DNA from: Amycolatopsis eburnea
Lineage (GTDB): Bacteria > Actinomycetota > Actinomycetes > Mycobacteriales > Pseudonocardiaceae
DNA: 64,000 bases
Direction of reading: 5' to 3'
NCBI RefSeq assembly: GCF_003937945.1
Contig: NZ_RSEC01000059.1
Span: 355,422 to 419,421 of the forward strand
Every line of letters starts with the position of its first letter. Within the stretch, counting starts at the first letter, position 1. Shown one piece after another: positions 57,438 to 64,000 of the stretch. The notes beneath the pieces are model-generated. The model made no database searches and had not been told where the DNA came from. It was given only the letters and a program-made list of their open reading frames with translations. A program made the translations under genes and the position numbers.

Positions 57438-58009
57438 CCGCGCTTGAGCATCATGCCCGCGGCCTTGGCGAACTCGGCGTCGGTCGGGATGGCGAAGCCC
57501 AGCGCGTTGGCGTAGCGGGTGATGGTGTCGAACACGGCCGCGACCGCGACGGCGTCTTCGAGCTGCCGCCGGGTCACCCCCGCGGCCAGCGCCGCCCGTA
57601 CTTGGTCGCCCGTCAGCTCGTCGGGACGCAGCGTCATGGTTTCCAGCACCGCGAGGGTGGCGCGCAGGGGTTCCGGAATCGGCGCCGTCCGGTAGTCGGC
57701 GAGGGTGGCGTCGGCGATGGTCTTGTCCATCCCGTGCACGGCGATGGCGCGGTGCGCCCCGACGCAGAAGGGGCACGAGTTCCACTTCGCGACCACCGCG
57801 GCCATCAGTTCCCGCTCCGCCACGGACCATCCGCTCGGTCCGCGCATCGCGGCCTGCGTCCACGCGCCGAGCGCCGTCCCGACGAAACCCTTGTGGTAGA
57901 ACGCGACCCGGGCCGCGTCCGGGAGACGTGCGCCCAGCGCCAGGGAAATGACCCGGATCAGCACCCGGTTGCGCAGACCGTCGCCGCGTTCGACTTCAGG
58001 CAGGCGCAT
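57428..58009 (-). CDS. AhpD-like carboxymuconolactone decarboxylase-family protein
   Basis: 193 residues. The motif WNSCPFCVGAHRAIAV carries the redox Cys pair (CxxC) and His of AhpD-type peroxidase/adaptor proteins, within the CMD helical fold. Thiol-dependent peroxide reduction or an adaptor role is likely. The upstream gene overlaps it by 14 bases, so the two products are probably partners. Confidence 0.83.
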   Translation of the reverse strand: MRLPEVERGDGLRNRVLIRVISLALGARLPDAARVAFYHKGFVGTALGAWTQAAMRGPSGWSVAERELMAAVVAKWNSCPFCVGAHRAIAVHGMDKTIADATLADYRTAPIPEPLRATLAVLETMTLRPDELTGDQVRAALAAGVTRRQLEDAVAVAAVFDTITRYANALGFAIPTDAEFAKAAGMMLKRGYA

Positions 58010-58328
58010 CGGTCGCCTCCGCGATCACCCGGGCGGCGGCGTCCCACCGGGCCAGGCCCGCCCCGACGCAGGCGGACATGACGATCTCGAACGCGGCCTT
58101 GTCGCTGCCTGCCGCCTGCCGGACGGCGTCGACGCCGGCGTCGGTCACCCGGTAGGAGGCGGCACCGATCTGCCGGGCCAGCTCGTCGTACGGTTCGGCG
58201 ACGGGCGGCCCGCCCGCCGCCCGGGCCGCTACCGCGGTCCGCAGTGCCGCCTCGGTGATTCCGGTGCCGCCCGCGATCGCCGCGCGCAACTTTTCCGCGC
58301 GGTGGCGGTGGGAGTCGTCGGTGCTCAT
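57996..58328 (-). CDS. Small unknown protein coupled to the AhpD-like gene
   Basis: 110 residues from ATG 58328. It is alpha-helical and Ala-rich, with no transmembrane helix or signal peptide (ITEAALRTAVAARAAGG, AASYRVTDAGVDAVRQAAG). The phrase VTDAGVDAVRQAAGSDKAAFEIVMSA resembles a domain found next to CMD proteins, here quoted as VTDAGVDAVRQ and KAAFEIVMSACVG. The single Cys could take part in thiol exchange. The 14-base overlap with the AhpD-like gene suggests a fixed stoichiometric pair. Confidence 0.6.
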   Translation of the reverse strand: MSTDDSHRHRAEKLRAAIAGGTGITEAALRTAVAARAAGGPPVAEPYDELARQIGAASYRVTDAGVDAVRQAAGSDKAAFEIVMSACVGAGLARWDAAARVIAEATDAPA

Positions 58329-58373
58329 GTGGCCTCTCCGCTGCTCCGTCGGGATCGGGTGACGGTAGCCGCT

Positions 58374-58868
58374 TCAGCCCCCGGCGGCATCCCGTCGCGT
58401 CGCGGCGCGGAACCGGTCGAGGTAGAGCGGCCAGCCCGAGCCGGAGCCGAGGCTGGTGAAGCTCTGCCAGCCGTCGCCGTGGCGGTCGAGGTGCCGGTGT
58501 TCGAGCGCGACCCGGGTGCGCCCGGCGCCGTCGGGGGTGAACCGGATCTCCACCTCGCTGGTGTGGCCGGGGTCGGTCTCCAGCTGCCAGCGCGGGCTGA
58601 TGTCCCAGCTGAGGACCAGCCGCTCCGACGGCTCGCAGGCGAGGACCCGCGCCCAGGTGCACCGGCTCCCGTCGGCACCGACGTCGTACACGGTGCCGCC
58701 GGCTTCGGGCTCGAGGACGGTCCGCTCGATCGGCACCGGGAGCAGGTTGTGCTCGCGGGGCTTGACCTCGTCGAACCGTTCGGTGAACACGCGGAAGGCG
58801 TGCTCCGGGGTGACGTCGACGACGACGTCGGCGTGCAGTGCGGTCGAGTCCGGTGACGTGGTGCTCAT
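58374..58868 (-). CDS. SRPBCC (AHSA1-like) protein
   Basis: 164 residues. The START-like fold is marked by VVVDVTPEHAFRVFTERFDE, EPSERLVLSWDISPRW and TRVALEHRHLDRHG. These proteins bind hydrophobic ligands or act as Hsp90-activator-like modules. It lies 45 bases upstream of the AhpD pair on the same strand. SRPBCC genes are often in operons with ArsR-type repressors, but none is adjacent here. Confidence 0.8.
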   Translation of the reverse strand: MSTTSPDSTALHADVVVDVTPEHAFRVFTERFDEVKPREHNLLPVPIERTVLEPEAGGTVYDVGADGSRCTWARVLACEPSERLVLSWDISPRWQLETDPGHTSEVEIRFTPDGAGRTRVALEHRHLDRHGDGWQSFTSLGSGSGWPLYLDRFRAATRRDAAGG

Positions 58869-59031
58869 CGGGGTCCTTTCGTCGGTTGACGCACCAGAGG
58901 ACGAACGGCCGCCCGGCTTCTCGACAGCTCACGCCGGCGGATACGTAGTTCTCCCGACGCGCGGCAGCTCACGCGCTCGCTATACCTGGGCCTCCCGTCG
59001 TCGACGGGGGATTCCGGAGAGGACGTTCGCA

Positions 59032-59910
59032 ATGTCGCGGAAAGCACGATGGAAATCATGGGCCGCCGGCGCCCTGGGCGCTGTTCTCCTCGCCGCATCG
59101 GGTACGAGCCCGGCGTCGGCGGGTCTCGCCGGCGACAACCCGTTCGCGCGGGGGCCGGCCCCGACCGAAGCCTCCGTCGAAGCGGAGCAAGGCCCGTTCG
59201 CCGTCGGCACGGAAAAGGTCGGCGCCGGACAGGGGTTCGGTGGGGGAACGATCTACTTCCCGACCGACACCGGCCAGGGCACGTTCGGCGCCGTGGCGGT
59301 CGCGCCGGGTTTTCTCGAAGCCGAAAGCGCCATCGCCTGGTACGGCCCGCGGCTCGCGTCGCAGGGGTTCGTCGTCATCACGATCGCCACGAACAGCGTG
59401 TGGGACACCCCGGACGCCCGCTCGGAAGAGCTGCTCGCGGCGCTGCGGTACGTCACCGATGCCAGCCAGGCCAAGGACCGGGTCGACCGGAACCGGCTGG
59501 CCGTGATGGGGCATTCGATGGGCGGGGGCGGGACGCTGATCGCCGCCCGGAAGGCGCCCACGCTGAAGGCCGCGATCCCGCTCACCGGCTGGAGCCCCAA
59601 CACGAGTTTCTCCGACCTGCGGGTGCCGACGTTCGTGGTGAGCGCCCAGAACGACTTCATCGCCCCGGACGGGACCTTCTCGCGGCCGTTCTACCAGAGT
59701 CTGCCGTCCACTTTGGACAAGGCGTACCTGCTGCTCGCCGGGGTCGGGCACCTGGCGCCGACCAAGCCGAACACCACGATCGCGGAGTACAGCATCTCCT
59801 GGCTCAAGCGCTTCGTCGACGAGGACACGCGGTACGAGCAGTTCCTCTGCCCGCTGCCCACGGGTGACCCGGCGATCGCCGCGTACCGGGGCACCTGCCC
59901 GCTGGGCTGA
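59032..59910 (+). CDS. Secreted cutinase-type polyester hydrolase
   Basis: 292 residues with a signal peptide to residue 30 (SPASA). The fold and order match Thermobifida cutinases/PET hydrolases: APGFLEAES (oxyanion, Phe94), MGHSMGGGG (Ser162, Met163), TGW (Trp187), SAQNDFIAP (Asp208), GVGHLAP (His240), then YSISWLKRFVDEDTRYEQFL with Cys273 and Cys289 placed for the conserved terminal disulfide. All catalytic residues are present. It should hydrolyse cutin-like or synthetic polyesters. GGAGAGG precedes the ATG. It is tail-to-tail with an ATPase-LuxR regulator. Confidence 0.88.
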   Translation: MSRKARWKSWAAGALGAVLLAASGTSPASAGLAGDNPFARGPAPTEASVEAEQGPFAVGTEKVGAGQGFGGGTIYFPTDTGQGTFGAVAVAPGFLEAESAIAWYGPRLASQGFVVITIATNSVWDTPDARSEELLAALRYVTDASQAKDRVDRNRLAVMGHSMGGGGTLIAARKAPTLKAAIPLTGWSPNTSFSDLRVPTFVVSAQNDFIAPDGTFSRPFYQSLPSTLDKAYLLLAGVGHLAPTKPNTTIAEYSISWLKRFVDEDTRYEQFLCPLPTGDPAIAAYRGTCPLG

Positions 59911-62214
59911 TCACGCCGGACCGGGTCCGGGTCCCGTCCCGGTGGCGTGCTTTTCGTTCACCCAGATGGCGACCTGGGTCCGGTTGGCGAGATCCAGCTT
60001 GTTCAAGATGTGCTGGAGGTGGGTTTCCGCGGTCCGCTGGGCGATGACCAGGCGGACGGCGATTTCGCGGTTGCTCAGCCCGGTCGCGACCAGCCTGGCG
60101 ATCTCCGATTCGCGCTGGGTCAGGGGCGGCAGCACGGCGGGGCCGTCCGCGGGCGCCGGGCTCGCCGGCGGTGCCAGGATGTCGTGCGGGTTCCGCGCCT
60201 GCCCTTCGCCGAAGGCCTCCTCGAACCGCGTGTCGCCCAGCGCGTCGCGAGTGGCCTGCAGCAGCTGCCGGTGGGCCAGCGACACGGCGATGTCCGGCTC
60301 CGCACCGCATCGGTCCCACAACGTCGCCGCCGTGCCGAACAGCCTCGCCGCGCGCGGCCAGTCTTCGCGCCGGGCCGACGCCCACGCCAGTCCGTCCACC
60401 CGGTACGCCGCCGACAGCACGTCCGGGCCCCGAAGGTCGATCTCCAGCGCGTCTCGCATCGCGCGTTCCCCGACGTCGAGGTCGCCGCCGAAGAAGATCT
60501 CGACCGTGCCCAGCCCGAACAGGGCCATGGACCGGTAGGAATCGTCGCGCGCCGATTCGCACAGCCGCCGCATCTCCGCCAGCAGGTGCCGGGCGCCGGC
60601 GAGGTCGCCGCGGTACGCCGTGGCCACCGCCTGGATGAACATCGGGTGCAGCCGGCTCCGGACGGCTCCTCGCGCGTCGAAGATCCGCACGGCTTCGGCG
60701 GCGTTCTCCAGCGCGTGCGGCTCGACCGCGATCAGCGCCACGAAGGCGCGTGCGTGGCAGAGGTGGGGAACCGCGTCTTCGTCGCCGATGCTTTCGGCCA
60801 GCTTCAGCCGGTGCCTCGCCCCGTCCAGATCCGCGTGGAGGGCCGCGCAGAGAGCCGCGCGGGCCTGGGCCCTCGCCCGGCCCGGGGCGTCTTCGGCGGT
60901 GACGGCGAGGGCGCGGTCGAGCCACTCCCGGATCTCCCACGCCGCGCCCCGCGCCATCCAGTACTCGATCACGCCGCTCGCCATCCGGAGGACGACCACG
61001 GCCTCGTCCGGGTCGCGCAGCGACCACGACAGCGCCGCCCGGAGGTCGGCGTGCTGGTCGGACAGGCGCGCGAACCAGTGGTCGCGCCGGGGGCCGAACC
61101 ATTCGGCGTCGGCCTGGCCGAGCAGCCGTACGTGGTGGTCGCGGTGCCGCCGGGCGATCGCCTCGGCGATCCCGGCGCCGGCCAGCCGTTCCTGACCGAA
61201 CTCGCGCAGCGCCTCCAGCATCCGGAAGCGGACCGCGGTCACCCCCTCGACGCGCAGCAGGACCGACTTGTCGACCAGGCCGTCGACGGCGTCCAGCACC
61301 GCGAGGCCGTCGAGCCCGGCCGGGCCGGGGGCCGCGCAGACGTCCTCGGCGGCGGACAGGTCGAACGCGCCGGCGAACACCGAGCAGCACTCCCAGACCG
61401 TGCGCTCGACGTCCGTGCACAGCGAGTGGCTGCCCTCGATGGTGGCCCGCAGGCTGCGGTGGCGTTCGGGCAGCGACCGCGCGCCGGTGGTCAGCACCGC
61501 GAGGCTCGCGCTCATCCGCTCGGCGATCTGGCCGGGCGAGAGCACGCGGATGCGTGCCGCGGCCAGCTCGACGGCCAGTGGCAGGCCGTCCAGCTGCCGG
61601 CACAAGCCCACCACGGCGGCCGCGTTGTCCTCGGTGAGCCGGAACGACGGCAGCACCTCGGCCGCCCGGTCGACGAACAGCCGCACCGCGTCGTACACGA
61701 GCGCGTCCCCGGCGGTCAGGGCGCTTTCCGGAGGCACCGCCAAGGGCGCGATCGGCAGGACCCGCTCCCCGGCGACCCGCAGCGAACACCGGCTGGTCGC
61801 CAGGACCACCAGGTCCGGGCACCGCTGCAGCAGGACCTCGACCAGCTCGGCGCAGTGGGTGACGAGGTGCTCGCAGTTGTCCAGCACCAGCAGCATCCGC
61901 CGCTCGCGCAGGTGGGCCAGGACGGTGTCGCGGGCCGTCCGGGCGGCCGTGTCGTGCAGGCCGAGGCAGTCGGCGAGCGTGCGGGTGACCATGGTGCCGT
62001 CGCGCAGCTCGGCGAGGCCGGCCACGGCGACGCCGTCGGGGAACGCGCGGGTCACCGAGCCGGCGACCCGGCCGGCGAGCCGGGTCTTGCCCACCCCGCC
62101 GGGACCGGTCAGCGTGACCAGGCGGGCCTCGCCGAGCAGGCGCCGCACTTCACCCTCGTCCTCGGCGCGCCCCACGTAGCTCGTGAGGTCGCGTCGCGCT
62201 CCGCCCGCCGTCAT
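59911..62214 (-). CDS. ATP-binding LuxR-family regulator (NB-ARC-like)
   Basis: 767 residues from ATG 62214. The N-terminal P-loop is TLTGPGGVGKTRLAGRVA and Walker B is MLLVLDNCEHLV; CRQLDGLPLAVELAAARI is the usual NB-ARC-like segment. TPR-like repeats follow. The C-terminal LuxR HTH reads LTQRESEIARLVATGLSNREIAVRLVIAQRTAETHLQHIL. It is divergent from a PucR-type regulator, and its 3' end abuts the cutinase gene directly, so no target is fixed by context. Confidence 0.87.
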   Translation of the reverse strand: MTAGGARRDLTSYVGRAEDEGEVRRLLGEARLVTLTGPGGVGKTRLAGRVAGSVTRAFPDGVAVAGLAELRDGTMVTRTLADCLGLHDTAARTARDTVLAHLRERRMLLVLDNCEHLVTHCAELVEVLLQRCPDLVVLATSRCSLRVAGERVLPIAPLAVPPESALTAGDALVYDAVRLFVDRAAEVLPSFRLTEDNAAAVVGLCRQLDGLPLAVELAAARIRVLSPGQIAERMSASLAVLTTGARSLPERHRSLRATIEGSHSLCTDVERTVWECCSVFAGAFDLSAAEDVCAAPGPAGLDGLAVLDAVDGLVDKSVLLRVEGVTAVRFRMLEALREFGQERLAGAGIAEAIARRHRDHHVRLLGQADAEWFGPRRDHWFARLSDQHADLRAALSWSLRDPDEAVVVLRMASGVIEYWMARGAAWEIREWLDRALAVTAEDAPGRARAQARAALCAALHADLDGARHRLKLAESIGDEDAVPHLCHARAFVALIAVEPHALENAAEAVRIFDARGAVRSRLHPMFIQAVATAYRGDLAGARHLLAEMRRLCESARDDSYRSMALFGLGTVEIFFGGDLDVGERAMRDALEIDLRGPDVLSAAYRVDGLAWASARREDWPRAARLFGTAATLWDRCGAEPDIAVSLAHRQLLQATRDALGDTRFEEAFGEGQARNPHDILAPPASPAPADGPAVLPPLTQRESEIARLVATGLSNREIAVRLVIAQRTAETHLQHILNKLDLANRTQVAIWVNEKHATGTGPGPGPA

Positions 62215-62302
62215 CCGAATCCGTCCACCACCGACATCCTGATCGGTCCCGGCCGCGCTGTCCATGTGGCCCAACGCCCGATGCGCCGATCGGCGGCAGG
62301 GT

Positions 62303-62321
62303 ACGTATCGCGGGGATACGT
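62303..62321. promoter_or_regulatory. Palindrome ACGTATC-N5-GATACGT between two regulators
   Basis: Perfect 7-base arms with a five-base GC spacer, about 80-100 bases from both divergent starts (62214 and 62401). It is the clearest dyad in this intergenic region and probably an operator for one of the two regulators. Confidence 0.5.
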
Positions 62322-62400
62322 GTTTCTGTCGACGCGTCCGGCGGCGACGGCGGGCCAGACTCGGCGCTCCAGCGCTGCCCGCCCGCTCCGGAGGTCGACG

Positions 62401-63480
62401 ATGACCACCCCCTTGCCCCCTGGTGCCGCGGCGCCGCTCGCCCGCGCGATCGTCGCGGGCATCCGGCACGCCGTCCCCGAGCACGCCCCGCTGTTCGACG
62501 CGGACGCCGCGGAGTTCGTGGCGGCGCTGCTGAGCGGCTCCCGGCCGGCGCCGGTCGGGCGCACGGACGCCTTCCGCCGCGCCGGCGTCGCGGAGCACGC
62601 GGCAGGCGGCGACCTCGACCGCCTGTCCCGGGCCTACCAGGCGGGCGGCCGCCGCGCGCTCCCGATCGTGGCGGAGCTGGGCCGCCGGGCGGACGCGGGT
62701 GTCGTCGGTGCCGGGGTGGACGCCGTGCTCCGCTGCGTCGACATCCTGATCCGGCTGTCCACCGAGGCGTTCCGGGCCGCGCACGTGCCGACCGCCACCG
62801 ATCTGCGCCGGGACCTGGTGCGCCGGCTGGTGACCGGCGGGCCGTGGACCGACCTGGCCGCGCGTGCGGGCTGGCAGCCGCCCGAGCGCGTCGTGGCCGT
62901 CGTCGTGGCGGCCGGGGCGCGCGTCGCGCCGTTCACCCCCGGAATGCTCACCGACCTCACGGCCGCACCGCCCTACCTGCTGCTCCCGGCGAGTGCCGAC
63001 CTGACGCGGGTACTGGGCCACGGCCCGGCCGCGACGGGGCCGGTCGTCCCCGTGCCCGAAGCGGCGACGTCGCTGTACTGGGCGCAGCGGGCGTGGGAGC
63101 TGCGAGGCCGTGGCGTGCTGCCCGGTGACGGCCTCGTCCGGTGGCCCGACCACCTGACCACCCACTGGCTGGTCGCGGACGAGCTGCTGACCGGCGCGCT
63201 CGCCGCACGCAGCCTGGCGCCGTTGTCCGGGCTGGCCCCGAACCAGCGCGCGAAGCTCGCCGAAACCCTCGACGCGGTGCTCGATGCCCGCGGCGGTGCG
63301 CCCGAAGTTGCGGGAAGGCTGGGTATCCACCCGCAGACCGCGCGAAACCGCCTTCGCCGGTTGCGTAGTTTGTTCGGGGCGCGGTTGGACGATCCTGAAG
63401 AACGGCTCGGCCTGCGGATCGCACTGCGGGCCGAGCGGGTGCTGGCCGCCGAGGCCGAGTCCGTGGCGCGAACCGCTTGA
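62401..63480 (+). CDS. PucR-type transcriptional regulator
   Basis: 359 residues from ATG 62401, with GGAGG at good spacing. The N-terminal helical domain (LSRAYQAGGRRALPIVAEL) resembles the RsbRD-like part of PucR/CdaR regulators. The C-terminal PucR HTH reads LDAVLDARGGAPEVAGRLGI, HPQTARNRLRRLRSLFG and DPEERLGLRIALRAER. Such proteins sense small metabolites; the ligand here is unknown. It is divergent from an ATPase-LuxR regulator. Confidence 0.82.
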   Translation: MTTPLPPGAAAPLARAIVAGIRHAVPEHAPLFDADAAEFVAALLSGSRPAPVGRTDAFRRAGVAEHAAGGDLDRLSRAYQAGGRRALPIVAELGRRADAGVVGAGVDAVLRCVDILIRLSTEAFRAAHVPTATDLRRDLVRRLVTGGPWTDLAARAGWQPPERVVAVVVAAGARVAPFTPGMLTDLTAAPPYLLLPASADLTRVLGHGPAATGPVVPVPEAATSLYWAQRAWELRGRGVLPGDGLVRWPDHLTTHWLVADELLTGALAARSLAPLSGLAPNQRAKLAETLDAVLDARGGAPEVAGRLGIHPQTARNRLRRLRSLFGARLDDPEERLGLRIALRAERVLAAEAESVARTA

Positions 63481-63493
63481 CCGTGGGTCGCGA

Positions 63494-64000
63494 TCAGGCG
63501 GGTGGGTGCCACAGGCGGACGGGCCCGTCCTTGCCGAAGGTGGCGATGGTCCGACCGTCCGGGCTGAACCTCGCCCAACGGACGTCGGTGAGGGTGGCGA
63601 TCGCGTGGCCGTCCGCCAGGTCGGTGAACGTGAGGGTGGCGTCGGACAGCGTGAGCAGGCGGGTGCCGTCCGCGTTCAGCTGGGCTTGGTTGTCCGGGGC
63701 CGGTGCGATCGTGATCGGGGCGCGGACCTGGTTGTGGGTGACCGGGTCCCACAGCCGGACGTAACAGGTCTCCGCCGTTTCGTCGACCGTGATCAGGTAC
63801 CGGCCGCCCGGGGCGAACGAGACCCAGCGGTATGAATCGTCCTTCTGCAGCGTGATCGCCGGTCCGCGTTGCTGCCGGGTGGTGGCGTCCCACAGGGTCA
63901 GCGGCTCGGGCGCGCTGCCGGCGGCCCAGTCGCGGATGGCCAGGGTGCGGCCGTCCTCGCTGAAGGCGGCCTGCGTGACATTGGCCGTGGTGTCGGCGAA
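63494..64000 (-). CDS. WD40-repeat protein, C-terminal 168 residues
   Basis: The gene runs off the right edge, so its start is not seen. At least three beta-propeller blades are visible, each with the x-F-S-x-DGR or x-D-x-x-x-RLWD pattern: AAFSEDGRTLAIRDW, VRLWDPVTHNQV and ARFSPDGRTIATFGKDGPVRLW. Actinomycete WD40 proteins of this type are often attached to an N-terminal NACHT ATPase, HTH or kinase domain, which would lie outside the window. Confidence 0.82.
   Translation of the reverse strand, partial: FADTTANVTQAAFSEDGRTLAIRDWAAGSAPEPLTLWDATTRQQRGPAITLQKDDSYRWVSFAPGGRYLITVDETAETCYVRLWDPVTHNQVRAPITIAPAPDNQAQLNADGTRLLTLSDATLTFTDLADGHAIATLTDVRWARFSPDGRTIATFGKDGPVRLWHPPA

Noticed and set aside
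59947..62400. Plus-strand open frame running from the cutinase end into the PucR-type gene
   Set aside because: The part before 62401 is antisense to the ATPase-LuxR gene and has no recognisable protein; a proper ribosome-binding site and start lie at 62401.

Overview
The window is very GC-rich (roughly 70% or more) and dense in genes with frequent GTG starts and 1-4 bp ATGA/GTGA stop-start overlaps. It carries many LuxR/LAL, MarR, TetR, IclR and SARP-type regulators and a mycothiol-type arsenate reductase. This is a large-genome actinomycete chromosome, most likely Pseudonocardiaceae; Amycolatopsis is my inference, not a proven identity. No rRNA, tRNA, CRISPR array or replication origin was seen.

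Layout. 1-6.6 kb: end of a secreted discoidin/FnIII protein, then two redox modules. One is an FMN reductase plus gamma-resorcylate-decarboxylase-like hydrolase, divergent from a MarR gene. The other is an SDR-monooxygenase fusion divergent from a second MarR. Both MarR genes have clear palindromic operators. 6.7-11.5 kb: a cell-surface/secreted group (DUF916-like protein, purple-acid-type phosphatase, HupE/UreJ membrane protein, Bmp-like lipoprotein). 11.6-13.0 kb: a complete IS3-family element with TIRs and a GGTC target duplication, inserted between two copies of a 23-bp palindrome. 13.1-22.8 kb: an ACT-GNAT membrane protein, a LAL regulator with a small enzyme operon (NTF2-like, Vat-like acetyltransferase, VOC-DUF3224), decayed LysR and TauE genes, an HxlR regulator and a P450.

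23-29 kb: a CoA-linked catabolic regulon (CoA transferase, acyl-CoA dehydrogenase, MHS transporter, MaoC hydratase, CitE-like lyase, IclR). One TTCGTA-type motif recurs at the shared promoter and at the iclR promoter. The enzyme set fits activation, oxidation, hydration and retro-aldol cleavage of a branched or C5 (di)carboxylic acid. 29.4-31.3 kb: an arsenic cluster (arsI, arsR, arsC) whose ACR3 pump is a multiply deleted pseudogene. 31.3-38.1 kb: a SARP-type regulator with an 11-bp-period heptamer repeat facing an alpha/beta hydrolase, a secreted RNase, a membrane protein and a second LAL regulator with a leaderless-type promoter.

38.4-42.5 kb holds the most unusual locus. A 59-residue secreted peptide precursor ends in two PDEMGYN repeats that differ only at synonymous sites. 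A terminator-like hairpin follows, then a three-gene operon: membrane-anchored binding-protein-like protein, lipoprotein with VWA domain, membrane protein. The next gene, a small helical protein on the other strand, has a textbook PHO box. 42.8-45.9 kb: SDR/XRE pair, DinB-type protein and TetR. 46.1-51.8 kb: a five-gene, translationally coupled aromatic-catabolism operon (extradiol dioxygenase, FAH hydrolase, acyl-CoA ligase, DoxX, MhpA-type monooxygenase) behind two TetR-type palindromes. 51.8-64 kb: an unknown helical protein, two alpha/beta hydrolases, membrane proteins, an AhpD-like pair, a cutinase/polyester-hydrolase homologue, an ATPase-LuxR and a PucR-type regulator, and the end of a WD40 protein.
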